DNA of 64,000 nucleotides from Nonomuraea coxensis DSM 45129. Lineage in GTDB: Bacteria > Actinomycetota > Actinomycetes > Streptosporangiales > Streptosporangiaceae. The notes under the pieces were generated by a model that saw only the letters and a program-made list of their open reading frames with translations, searched no databases and had not been told where the DNA came from. The stretch's first letter is position 1. Each line of letters opens with the position of its first letter. The stretch is from positions 3,452,501-3,516,500 of the forward strand of contig NZ_CP068985.1 of NCBI RefSeq assembly GCF_019397265.1. The letters are read 5' to 3'. The position numbers were made by a program, and so were the translations under genes. Shown here piece by piece: positions 27,205 to 36,499 of the stretch.

Positions 27205-27951
27205 ATGGCTGAGATCGTGTACCCGCCGGTGATCGCCGCCGCGCGGACCTTCTTTCGCGCGCTCGACGTCCGCTTCCACCTGGAGGGGACCGAGAACGTG
27301 CCGCGAAGCGGCGGAGCGGTGCTGGTGAGCAACCACATCAGCTACCTGGACTTCATCTTCGCCGGATGGGCCGCGCACCCGTCCCGGCGGCTGGTGCGTT
27401 TCATGGCCAAACAGGACGTCTTCGAGCACCCGGTCTCCGGGCCGCTCATGCGTGGCATGCACCACATCCCGGTCGACCGGGGGGCGGGCGCGGGCTCGTA
27501 CGCGACGGCGCTGCGCATGCTCAAGGCCGGCGAGGTGGTCGGCGTCTTCGCCGAGGCCACGATCAGCCGCTCGTTCACGGTCAAGGAGATCAAGAACGGC
27601 GCCATCCGGATGGCCCAGGCCACGAACGTGCCGGTCATCCCGGTGGCCCTCTGGGGCAGCCAGCGCTTCTGGACCAAGGGCCGCCCCCGCAAGCTGCTCC
27701 AGCGCCACATCCCGCTGACCATCCTGGTGGGGGAGCCGATGCACCCCAAGCGCGGCGAGGACGTCGGCAAGCACACCACCGACCTGCACGAGCGCATCTC
27801 GGCGCTGGTGGACCGGGCGCAGCGCACCTACCCGGAGATCACGCCGGGCGTGTGGTGGCAGCCCGCCCACCTGGGCGGCACCGCCCCGACCCCGGAAGAG
27901 GCCGCCGCCATGGACGCCGCCGAAGCCGCCGCCCGCGCGAAGAAGGACTGA
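27205..27951 (+). CDS. 1-acyl-glycerol-3-phosphate acyltransferase (PlsC family)
   Basis: This 248-residue membrane-associated acyltransferase has the catalytic HX4D motif as NHISYLD (H44, D49). The acceptor-binding block is FAEATISRSF, where most PlsC have EGTRS, and IPVALWGSQRFWTKGRPRKL follows. It would acylate a lysophospholipid or a related acceptor. Actinobacteria carry several paralogues, so this copy need not be the essential one. It lies just downstream of the P450. Confidence 0.85.
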   Translation: MAEIVYPPVIAAARTFFRALDVRFHLEGTENVPRSGGAVLVSNHISYLDFIFAGWAAHPSRRLVRFMAKQDVFEHPVSGPLMRGMHHIPVDRGAGAGSYATALRMLKAGEVVGVFAEATISRSFTVKEIKNGAIRMAQATNVPVIPVALWGSQRFWTKGRPRKLLQRHIPLTILVGEPMHPKRGEDVGKHTTDLHERISALVDRAQRTYPEITPGVWWQPAHLGGTAPTPEEAAAMDAAEAAARAKKD

Positions 27952-28108
27952 CCCGCAGACACGCCGCCACAGGGACCCACAGCGACCGCCGAGAGGGCCG
28001 GATGCTCGCCGGCGCAGGGTCCACCCCGGTGACCGAAGCGGCGTCAGCGCTCGCCCTGCGGCACCCCTGGCTGCCAGGCGGGGCGCGCGCCGCCGGTTCC
28101 GTGGCCGG

Positions 28109-28140
28109 CGGCGGGCGTGTCAGGCGGCGGGCGTGTCAGG
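28109..28140 (+). repeat. Two-copy 16-bp direct repeat in an intergenic gap
   Basis: CGGCGGGCGTGTCAGG occurs twice back to back, in the 200-bp space (27952-28152) between the convergent plsC-like gene and the kinase gene. Nothing else is recognisable there: no coding frame with normal composition and no U-tract hairpin. Confidence 0.6.
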
Positions 28141-28152
28141 CGGTGCTGACGG

Positions 28153-28959
28153 TCAGATGGCCGCCTGGTACGTGCTGGCGCGCATCCCCGCCAGGAGTCC
28201 CGCCGTCTGCTCGGGCGTGAACCGGCGTACGGGGTCGTGGTGCAGCAGCCCTTCGAGCAGGGGGCGCATCACGCCGGCCCGGCGCGGCGGCGGGTAGGGC
28301 CCGCTGCGCGCCATGCCGAGGACCGTGGCCGCGTCCTGCCCCGGGTAGGGGGGCTGCCCCTCGACGGCGCTGTAGAGCGTGGCGCCGAAGGACCACATGT
28401 CGGCCTCCTTGCTGGCCGGCCCGCCGTGCAGGCGCTCGGGCGCCATGAAGGCGGGCGTGCCGCGCAGCCGCCGCGACGTCGTCATGCGGATGTCGCCCTC
28501 GGCCGTGGCGATGCCGAAGTCGGTCAGCACCACCCGGTCCCCGGTCAGCATGACGTTCGCGGGTTTCACGTCGCGGTGCAGCACCCCGGCCTTGTGCGCG
28601 GTGCGCAGCGCGGCGAGCAGATGCTGCCCGATGGCCGCGACCGACTGCGCCGGGAGCGTGCCGACCTGCGACAGCAACTGGTGCAGTGAGAGCCCGTCGA
28701 GGTACTCCATCACGATCCAGAGCTTGCCGCCCTCCTCCATGAGGTCGTGGACCGTGACGATGTTGGGATGCGTCAGCCCAGCAGCCATCCTGGCCTCACG
28801 CAGCACCCGGCGGCGTACCATCTCGATCTCACCGGCCAAGGTCAGCTCCTTGAGCGCCACCGTCCGGTGGAGGAGCTGATCGAACGCACGCCAGACGACT
28901 CCCATACCCCCACGACCGGCCTCCTCGTGCAGGAGGTACCGTCCGCCGATCTTCCGCAT
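28153..28959 (-). CDS. Soluble eukaryotic-type Ser/Thr protein kinase
   Basis: This 268-residue protein is a kinase domain and nothing else: no transmembrane helix, no PASTA or other sensor part. All key features are present: Gly loop GRGGMGVV (from residue 15), K37 in VALKEL, HRDVKPANVM with catalytic D130, DFG D147, and APE at 173-175. Two Thr-rich spots in the activation loop (RMTTSRRLRGTP) are likely autophosphorylation sites. The substrate is unknown. It is transcribed leftward, upstream neighbour an MFS gene on the same strand after about 55 bp. Confidence 0.92.
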   Translation of the reverse strand: MRKIGGRYLLHEEAGRGGMGVVWRAFDQLLHRTVALKELTLAGEIEMVRRRVLREARMAAGLTHPNIVTVHDLMEEGGKLWIVMEYLDGLSLHQLLSQVGTLPAQSVAAIGQHLLAALRTAHKAGVLHRDVKPANVMLTGDRVVLTDFGIATAEGDIRMTTSRRLRGTPAFMAPERLHGGPASKEADMWSFGATLYSAVEGQPPYPGQDAATVLGMARSGPYPPPRRAGVMRPLLEGLLHHDPVRRFTPEQTAGLLAGMRASTYQAAI

Positions 28960-29015
28960 ACCATCCCCTCAGACTCGGGGATAATCATGTCACTTCAACA
29001 CAGCCCATAGGGTGC

Positions 29016-30296
29016 CTAAAGTGATCTGGTTATGTCAGGAAGTGCGGCGCTGCTGGTCAAAGGCCTAGAAATTCGATCCGGCAAGGCTCGCCGCACCAGT
29101 CCGGCAGCGAGCAGACACACGCCGATCGCCCCCAGCAGCACGGCAGGAAGCCCCGCGAACTCGGCCACGACACCCCCGAGGGCCGCCCCCAGCGGCATGC
29201 CGCCCATGCCGATGAGCCGGTATGCCGAATTGACCCGGCCGAGCAGCTCCGGCGGGATCAGCCGCTGCCGCGCGGAGATCACCAGCACGTTGCCGCCCGC
29301 CCCGCAGACGCCCCAGAGCACGGCGGCCGGGTAGAGCGCCCACGGGGACGGCACGGCGACCGGCGCCAGGAGCAGCACGCTGGTGGCGAGCCAGCAGCCC
29401 GTCAGCGCGCGGAGCTCCCCGAGGATCCTGGCGACGCGCTCGGCCAGCAGCGAGCCGAGCACCGCGCCGCCGGCGAAGGCCGTCATCATCAGGCCGTAGC
29501 CCTCCGGCGGCAGGCCGATCGCCGAGCCGTCGCCCACCGCCCACAGGACGAAGACGGCGAAGTAGGCGGAGTTGGCGAGGTTGAGCAGGCCCGCGGTGAT
29601 CGCCAGGCTGCGCAGCACCCGGTGGGCCAGCAGGAAGCGCAGCGCCTCGCCGACCTCCCGCCGCAGCGAGCCCCACAGCGGCGTCCGCGGCGACCCCGGC
29701 GCCGGGCTGTTCCCGCCCGCGTGGTACGTGCCCCGCATGCCCAGCAGGAGCGCCGCCGCGGCGGCGTACAGCAGGGCCGGGGCGCCGAAGACGGTGGCGG
29801 GTAAGAGGCCGACCAGGAGCCCGGCCAGGGGCGCGCCGGCGAACTCGTTGCCGATCATCTGGGCGCTGGACACCCGGCCGTTGGCCCGCGTGAGCTGGGA
29901 GGCGGGCACGGTCATCGGCAGGACGGACTGCGCCGAGGTGTCGGCGAAGACCTCGGCCACCCCGGCCGCCAGCACGGCCGCGAGCAGCACCCACAGGTCG
30001 AGCGCCCCGAGCGCCGCCAGCAGCGCCGCGCCCGCCAGCGCCGCCGCCCTGGCGGCCCCCGCCACGGCCATGACGCGGCAACGGTCGGCGCGGTCGGCGA
30101 CGGCCCCGGCGGGCAGCGCGAGCAGCAGCCAGGGCAGGGTGGCGGCCGCGCCGACCAGGGAGACCAGGGTGGGGGAGCGGGTCATCGACACCGCCAGCAG
30201 GGGCGCGCCGATCTTGAGCACGCCGTCGGCCAGGTTGGACAGCGCGGTGGAGGACCACAGGAAGGCGAAGGGCCGCCCGAGGCCGTGGCCGGTCAT
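29016..30296 (-). CDS. MFS exporter (MFS_3/EntS-like)
   Basis: This 426-residue membrane protein with about 12 hydrophobic helices begins FAFLWSSTALSNLADGVLKI, typical of the MFS_3 group that includes enterobactin exporters and macrolide efflux pumps. The motif-A-like loop is PAGAVADRADR near residues 61-71. An ArsR-like regulator is divergently transcribed 43 bp away, so the pump is probably drug- or metabolite-inducible under it. A good ribosome-binding site (TGGAG) precedes ATG 30296. The substrate is not known. Confidence 0.88.
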   Translation of the reverse strand: MTGHGLGRPFAFLWSSTALSNLADGVLKIGAPLLAVSMTRSPTLVSLVGAAATLPWLLLALPAGAVADRADRCRVMAVAGAARAAALAGAALLAALGALDLWVLLAAVLAAGVAEVFADTSAQSVLPMTVPASQLTRANGRVSSAQMIGNEFAGAPLAGLLVGLLPATVFGAPALLYAAAAALLLGMRGTYHAGGNSPAPGSPRTPLWGSLRREVGEALRFLLAHRVLRSLAITAGLLNLANSAYFAVFVLWAVGDGSAIGLPPEGYGLMMTAFAGGAVLGSLLAERVARILGELRALTGCWLATSVLLLAPVAVPSPWALYPAAVLWGVCGAGGNVLVISARQRLIPPELLGRVNSAYRLIGMGGMPLGAALGGVVAEFAGLPAVLLGAIGVCLLAAGLVRRALPDRISRPLTSSAALPDITRSL

Positions 30297-30339
30297 GGCT
30301 CACTCCAGTAGGGTGGGAGGCATACAAGGAAAAGTGTGC

Positions 30340-30984
30340 ATGGATTTCTTTGCAAAGATAGGCTTGCACGTGACGAAAAGCAAGAGCTTCTCCGCCCGTA
30401 CGCTTGACGCGAACGCGCTGAAGTCGTTCGCGCACCCGCTGCGACTGCGCATCTACGAGCTGCTCGACGAGCGCGGCCCGGCCACCGCGACCGGCCTCGC
30501 CGGCCTGCTCGGGGAGAACACCGGAGCGACGAGCTACCACCTCAGGGAGCTGGCCAGGCACGGCATGATCGAGGTCGCGACCGGGATGGGGCGGGGGAAG
30601 GAGAAATACTGGCGGGTCGTGCCCGGCGGCTTCACCTATGGCGAGCCACCGTCCGACGCCGAGGCCGCCAGCGCCCTGGAGGTCCTGCTGGACGACCTCG
30701 TACGCCAGCGCGGCACGGAGCTGGCGAGATGGCGGGAAGGGGCGTCACGGGCGCCGGCGGAGTGGGTGGAGGCGAGCGGGTTCGGGCGGCGGTCACTGCG
30801 GCTCACCGCCGAGGAGACCGCCGAGCTGCGCGACCAGGTGCTGGAGGTGCTGGAGCGCTACCGCACGGTGTCGGACCACAGGGAGCCGGAGCCGGCCGAG
30901 GGGCGCGACCAGCCGACCGGGCACGTGGTGATCCACTTCGACGTGCTGCCGCTGGGCGCCCTTCCCGAGGATGACCCGGCCTGA
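30340..30984 (+). CDS. ArsR-like winged-helix transcriptional regulator
   Basis: This 214-residue protein has an HTH_20/ArsR-like winged helix at about residues 30-90: LKSFAHPLRLRIYELLDERG, then TGATSYHLRELARHGMIEVA for the recognition helix and KEKYWRVV for the wing. The C-terminal half is helical and acidic. The start is uncertain: ATG 30340 follows AAGGA at good spacing, but GTG 30370 (VTKSKSFSAR) is also possible and would leave the palindrome at 30347-30358 upstream of the gene. It is divergent from the MFS exporter, its likely target. Confidence 0.85.
   Translation: MDFFAKIGLHVTKSKSFSARTLDANALKSFAHPLRLRIYELLDERGPATATGLAGLLGENTGATSYHLRELARHGMIEVATGMGRGKEKYWRVVPGGFTYGEPPSDAEAASALEVLLDDLVRQRGTELARWREGASRAPAEWVEASGFGRRSLRLTAEETAELRDQVLEVLERYRTVSDHREPEPAEGRDQPTGHVVIHFDVLPLGALPEDDPA
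30347..30358. promoter_or_regulatory. Perfect 12-bp palindrome at the ArsR-like gene start
   Basis: TCTTTGCAAAGA is a perfect palindrome in an otherwise GC-rich region, 50 bp from the divergent MFS start. It is either an operator inside the first codons or, if translation begins at 30370, just upstream of them. Operator role is inferred. Confidence 0.35.
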
Positions 30985-31027
30985 CGAGAGGGCCTCCCGA
31001 GAAGGCGCCCCGGCTCACGGACGCGCG

Positions 31028-31651
31028 TCAGACGATGAGGTGGAGGGCGCGGTCGGCGAGGCCCGCCGGGGCCGTACGCGGCGAGCCCGCGTCGAACGGC
31101 GGCTGCGGATCGTACTCCAGGGCGAGCTGCACCGTCTGCGCCGTCTCCTCGTCCCGGGCCCGCGCCAGCAGCGTCAGCGCCATGTCGATGCCCGCCGACA
31201 CCCCCGCCGCCGTCACCACCTTGCCCTGGACGACGGCGCGCTCGCTCACCGGCTCCGCCCCGTACTCCCGCAGCATCTCCAGCACCGCCCAGTGGCTGGT
31301 GGCCCGCAGGCCGCCGAGCAGGCCGGCCGCGCCGAGCAGCAGGGAGCCGCTGCACACGGACGTCGTCCAGCTCGTATGCTCGTGCGCGCGCCGGATCCAG
31401 CCGAGCAGGGCCTCGTCGGCGAGCACGTCGAAGGTGCCGATGCCGCCGGGCACCACGATCACGTCGGGGTCGGGCACGTCGGCGTAGCAGGCGGTGGCGG
31501 TGAGGCTGAGCGTGCCTCGGTCGTCGGTCACCGGGCCGGGCTCGGCGGCGACGAACGTGACCCTCCAGCCGGGCGCGAAGGCGAGCACCGTGTAAGGCCC
31601 GACCGCGTCCAGCGCCGTGAACCGGGGATAGAGGGGGATGGCGACGTGCAT
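31028..31651 (-). CDS. DJ-1/PfpI family protein
   Basis: This 207-residue protein has the class I glutamine amidotransferase-like fold. IPLYPRFTALDAVGPYTVL at the N-terminus, VIVVPGGIG and the nucleophile-elbow cysteine TSVCSGSLLLG near residue 118 are the family markers, with SHWA further on. Related proteins include isonitrile hydratase and chaperone/deglycase-like members; the function is not settled. Its ATG lies 2 bp after the stop of the GlxA-type regulator gene, so both are in one operon. The AAGGAG ribosome-binding site is inside the end of that gene. Confidence 0.87.
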   Translation of the reverse strand: MHVAIPLYPRFTALDAVGPYTVLAFAPGWRVTFVAAEPGPVTDDRGTLSLTATACYADVPDPDVIVVPGGIGTFDVLADEALLGWIRRAHEHTSWTTSVCSGSLLLGAAGLLGGLRATSHWAVLEMLREYGAEPVSERAVVQGKVVTAAGVSAGIDMALTLLARARDEETAQTVQLALEYDPQPPFDAGSPRTAPAGLADRALHLIV

Positions 31652-31653
31652 CG

Positions 31654-32625
31654 TCAACGCTCCTTGGGTGGTGAGAACCGGCGGCGGTGGTCGCCGGGCG
31701 AGACCCGCCAGTGGCGGCGGAAGACGCGGTAGAGCGTCTCGGCCGTCCCGAGCCCGGAGCGCCTGGCCACCGTGTCCAGCGGATGGTCGGTGGTCTCCAG
31801 GAGCCGCCGGGCGGCGTCGGCGCGGCTGCGCTCGACGTACCGGCCGGGGGAGAGCCCGGTCTGGCGGGTGAAGACGTGGGAGAAGTGCCGCTCGCTCATG
31901 CCCGCCCGCGCGGCGAGCGCGGGCACGCTGAGGTCGGAGCAGGGGTGGGCGTCGATGTACGCCTGCAGCTCCCGCAGCGGCTCGCTGCGCGGCGTCAGCG
32001 CCGCCATCGGCAGGCTGAACTGGCTCTGCCCGCCGGGCCGGTGCAGGTAGACGACGAGCCCCCTGGCGACCCGTCCGGCCGGCTCGTGCCCGAGGTCCCT
32101 GGCCACGAGCGCCAGCGCGAGGTCGACCCCGGACAGCACCCCGGCCGAGGTCCACACGTGGCCGTCCTCGATGTAGAGGGGGTCGGCGTCCACCTCGACG
32201 TCCGGGTAGCGCTCGCGCAGCTCGCCCGCGCTCAGCCAGTGGGTGGTGGCCCGGCGGCGCTCCAGGAGGCCGGCCTCGGCCAGCAGGAACGCCCCGTTGC
32301 ACACCGACGCGACGCGCCGGGCCGCCCCGGCCCGCGCCGCGATGCCGCCGACGAGCGCGGCGTCCGCCAGGTGCCGGGGCACCGACAGCCCGCCGGCCAC
32401 CATCAGCGTGTCGATCGGCCCCTCGACCTCGTCGAGGGCGCCCGCCATGACCGTGACGCCGTTCCCCGCGGTCACGAGGCCGGCGCGCGGCGCGACCACC
32501 TCGACCCGGTAGGAGCCGGGCGTGACCAGCTCGGCCGTGCCGAACACGTCGGCGGGCCCGGCCAGGTCGAGGAGCTGGAAGCCGGGGAAGACGACGACCA
32601 CGATCCTCCGCTGCATGCCTTTCAT
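31654..32625 (-). CDS. GlxA family transcriptional regulator (DJ-1/PfpI domain plus AraC HTH)
   Basis: This 323-residue regulator has an N-terminal DJ-1/PfpI-like sensor domain (residues 1-195, with VFPGFQLLDLAGPADVF and SVCNGAFLL). An AraC-type double helix-turn-helix is in the last 100 residues: LAARAGMSERHFSHVFTRQT and SGLGTAETLYRVFRRHW. Such proteins activate neighbouring genes. It shares its operon with a stand-alone DJ-1/PfpI protein, so the sensor domain and the next product may bind similar ligands. The inverted repeat at 32644-32680 lies just upstream. Confidence 0.92.
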   Translation of the reverse strand: MKGMQRRIVVVVFPGFQLLDLAGPADVFGTAELVTPGSYRVEVVAPRAGLVTAGNGVTVMAGALDEVEGPIDTLMVAGGLSVPRHLADAALVGGIAARAGAARRVASVCNGAFLLAEAGLLERRRATTHWLSAGELRERYPDVEVDADPLYIEDGHVWTSAGVLSGVDLALALVARDLGHEPAGRVARGLVVYLHRPGGQSQFSLPMAALTPRSEPLRELQAYIDAHPCSDLSVPALAARAGMSERHFSHVFTRQTGLSPGRYVERSRADAARRLLETTDHPLDTVARRSGLGTAETLYRVFRRHWRVSPGDHRRRFSPPKER

Positions 32626-32643
32626 GCTGGTCGCGGCGGCGGC

Positions 32644-32680
32644 GTGGCGTCAACGACACGACCGTTGCACATTACGCCAC
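32644..32680. promoter_or_regulatory. Inverted repeat upstream of the GlxA-type gene
   Basis: GTGGCGT (32644-32650) and ACGCCAC (32674-32680) form a perfect 7-bp inverted repeat with a 23-nt centre. It ends about 20 bp before the regulator's ATG. It could be an AraC-family binding site for autoregulation. Confidence 0.3.
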
Positions 32681-32753
32681 CGGCCCCCGGCATTGGGTGT
32701 CCGGCCAAACCGAGTTACACTTATTTCAGATATCCCTTGAGGCGGAGGTGGCC

Positions 32754-33206
32754 ATGAGCCGCACGGGTGTTCTGGCCGGCGCGACACGTGTCGAGGCGGA
32801 CAGCGGTGATCGTGAGCTGCTTGCTCACCTGGAGGCGACCGCGGCTGCCGCAAAGGCGTCGCTGGTGCTGCGGGAACCCGACGGCACCGACACCGAGTTG
32901 CCCCAGTCGCTGGTGAACCTCCTGGTGGCGGCAGCGCACGACCTAGCGAAGGGCAACGCCGTCCTGGCCCTGCCGGTGGAGACTCGGCTGACTCCGAACG
33001 AGGCCGCCGAGCTGTTGGGGCTGTCACGTCCCTTCGTCGCACGTCTGCTCGACGAGGGTGAGATCCCCTCTCAACATCTGCCGGACAGCCGTCATCGCCT
33101 GGTGCGCCTCGTGGATGTCCTGGAGTTCCAGGCTCGCCGCGAACGGCGAGCGGAAGGCCGTCGCAGGATCATGGACGTCGTCGAAGAAGCGGATCTGCCC
33201 TACTGA
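32754..33206 (+). CDS. HTH (excisionase-type) antitoxin
   Basis: This 150-residue protein has a MerR/excisionase-like helix-turn-helix at about residues 79-128: LTPNEAAELLGLSRPFVARL, then DEGEIPSQHLPDSRHR. The N-terminal half is helical with an Ala-rich stretch. ATG 32754 follows a strong GGAGG. The PIN-domain gene begins 17 bp after its stop. This HTH-then-PIN pair is a known actinobacterial toxin-antitoxin layout. The C-terminal acidic tail (VVEEADLPY) could bind the PIN active site. GC content looks lower than that of its neighbours, consistent with acquisition. Confidence 0.8.
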   Translation: MSRTGVLAGATRVEADSGDRELLAHLEATAAAAKASLVLREPDGTDTELPQSLVNLLVAAAHDLAKGNAVLALPVETRLTPNEAAELLGLSRPFVARLLDEGEIPSQHLPDSRHRLVRLVDVLEFQARRERRAEGRRRIMDVVEEADLPY

Positions 33207-33223
33207 CCTCCCGGGAGCACGCG

Positions 33224-33802
33224 ATGGTGCGGGTCTTCGTAGATACCAACGTGCTGTTCCCGTTCTCGCTGATGGACCTGATGCTCGCTCTGACCGAGGA
33301 CGCGGTGCACACCGTGATCTGGAGTGATCACCTGCTGGAGGAGTGGGAGCGCGTCATCGTGCGTGAGCAGCACCGCTCCGCGGCGGCGGCGGCCCGCATC
33401 AGCTCGGCAATTCGGGAGTTCTTCGCCGACACCCGCGTGCCCGAGGACGACTACAAGCACCTGTTGGATCGGCTGGCCGGCCCTGACCCCGATGATCGTC
33501 ATCACATGGCGGCCGCTATCGCCGGCCGCGCCCAGACCTTGGTCACCTGGAATCTCACTGATTTTCCTGCCGCGACCTTGAGCGCTTACGAGGTGACCGT
33601 CACCGATCCTGACACCTATCTGTGCTCGCTGTTGGCGCAGAGCCCTCACGAGGTGGTCGCGGCTCTGGTCAGGATGGCGGAGGGCAAGCGGCGCCCGCCG
33701 ATGACCGGTGCGGACATCACCCATGCCCTCGAACGTGCGGGGGTGCCGGTGTTCGCCCGGAGGGCGCGCACCCGCCTGCCAACCCCACCGGAAGAGCTTT
33801 GA
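33224..33802 (+). CDS. PIN-domain toxin (predicted RNase)
   Basis: This 192-residue PIN-domain protein carries the four acidic residues expected at the metal site: D7 in VFVDTNVLFP, E40 in LLEEWE, D91 in DDRHHMAAA and D113 in NLTDFP. PIN toxins cleave mRNA, tRNA or rRNA when freed from the antitoxin. The domain ends near residue 140; the last 50 residues, helical and basic, extend beyond the usual PIN length. It lies 17 bp after the HTH antitoxin gene and is closed by a long bidirectional terminator. Confidence 0.83.
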   Translation: MVRVFVDTNVLFPFSLMDLMLALTEDAVHTVIWSDHLLEEWERVIVREQHRSAAAAARISSAIREFFADTRVPEDDYKHLLDRLAGPDPDDRHHMAAAIAGRAQTLVTWNLTDFPAATLSAYEVTVTDPDTYLCSLLAQSPHEVVAALVRMAEGKRRPPMTGADITHALERAGVPVFARRARTRLPTPPEEL

Positions 33803-33818
33803 GAGATTCGCGACGCTG

Positions 33819-33860
33819 CGCGGCACGCCGAGAGCCTTCGAGGACTCTCGGCGTGCCGCG
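33819..33860. terminator. Bidirectional terminator between the toxin gene and pruA
   Basis: A perfect 16-bp inverted repeat, arm CGCGGCACGCCGAGAG at 33819-33834 and its complement at 33845-33860, encloses a 10-nt loop that can itself pair (CCT/AGG). It lies between two convergent genes, 16 bp after one stop and 9 bp from the other. No U-tract on either side. Confidence 0.75.
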
Positions 33861-33869
33861 GTCAGGGAC

Positions 33870-35495
<1,626 letters not shown>

Positions 35496-36413
35496 TTACT
35501 TACCCCCAAGGGCGCGAAGGAAGAAGGCGACGTTGGCCGGGCGCTCCGCCAGGCGGCGCATGAAGTAGCCGTACCAGTCGTCGCCGTACGGGACGTAGAC
35601 GCGGACCGTGTGACCGGCGCCCGCCAGGGACTCCTGCCGGTCGGTCCGGATTCCGTAGAGCATCTGGAACTCGTGGTCGCCGATCGATCGCCCGTACCGG
35701 TCGGCGAGCAGCTCCGTGATCGCGATCAGGCGATCGTCGTGCGTCGCCACCATGGGGTAACCCTTCCCCGCCATGAGGATCCGCAGGCATCGGACGTACG
35801 CCTTGTCGACCTCGGGCTTGCCCTGGTGGGCGACGGAGGCGGGCTCGCGGTAGGCGCCCTTGACCAGCCGGACGCGGGAGCCCTCGGCGGACAGGTCGCG
35901 GCAGTCCGCCTCGCTGCGGAACAGGTACGCCTGGATGGCCACGCCCGTCGCCGGGTGGTCCTCGCGCAGCTTGCGCAGGATGGCGAGGGTGGAGTCGACG
36001 GTCGTGTGGTCCTCCATGTCGAGGGTCACGGTCGAGCCGTTGAGCGCGGCGGCCGCGCAGATCTCGCGGGCGTGCTCCAGCGCCATGGCGTCGTCGAGCC
36101 GCTGTCCGACGGCCGACAGCTTGACCGACACCTCGCCGCGCGCGCCCAGCCCCAGCGGGCGCAGCGCCTCCAGCAGCGTGATGTACGCGCCGGCGGTGGC
36201 CTTGGCGGCGCCGGCGTCGAGCGTCTCCTCGCCGAGATGGTCGATGGTCACGGCCAGGTTCGCGTCCCGGAGGCGTTCGACGGCGACGCGGGCCTCCTCG
36301 ACGCTCTCGCCCGCGACGAACCGCTCGACCACCTTTTTGGTGAGCGGGAAGCCTGACACGGAGCGGCGGACGAGGCCACTCCTGGAAGCGGCGAGCAGCA
36401 GTTGACCGAGCAT
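35496..36413 (-). CDS. Proline dehydrogenase (monofunctional)
   Basis: This 305-residue FAD-dependent (beta-alpha)8-barrel enzyme oxidises proline to P5C and passes electrons to the quinone pool. The Arg-rich C-terminal substrate motif is visible as GYFMRRLAERPANVAFFLRA. VRLVKGAYRE and LYGIRTDRQESLAGAGHTVR are also typical. It is the first gene of the leftward proline operon with pruA. TACACT lies 7 bp before the ATG, consistent with a leaderless transcript. The PucR-type regulator is divergent from it. Confidence 0.93.
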   Translation of the reverse strand: MLGQLLLAASRSGLVRRSVSGFPLTKKVVERFVAGESVEEARVAVERLRDANLAVTIDHLGEETLDAGAAKATAGAYITLLEALRPLGLGARGEVSVKLSAVGQRLDDAMALEHAREICAAAALNGSTVTLDMEDHTTVDSTLAILRKLREDHPATGVAIQAYLFRSEADCRDLSAEGSRVRLVKGAYREPASVAHQGKPEVDKAYVRCLRILMAGKGYPMVATHDDRLIAITELLADRYGRSIGDHEFQMLYGIRTDRQESLAGAGHTVRVYVPYGDDWYGYFMRRLAERPANVAFFLRALGGK

Positions 36414-36481
36414 GGGCCCAAGTGTAGAAATCCCAGCTCAGAGGGGTCCATTGACGGGCGTAACGCCTCTTGTGGCAGGCT

Positions 36482-36499
36482 GTCATACAAATGTATGAC
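36482..36499. promoter_or_regulatory. Perfect inverted repeat overlapping the PucR-type start codon
   Basis: GTCATACA and TGTATGAC form an 8-bp perfect inverted repeat around an AA centre. The ATG at 36491 of the regulator lies inside it. In the 77-bp divergent space between the proline operon and its presumed regulator this is the strongest symmetric element. An autoregulatory operator is likely but unproven. Confidence 0.5.

Noticed and set aside
27952..28152. A small gene in the gap between the acyltransferase and the kinase
   Set aside because: Frames there have no ribosome-binding site or protein-like composition; only a two-copy 16-bp repeat is visible.
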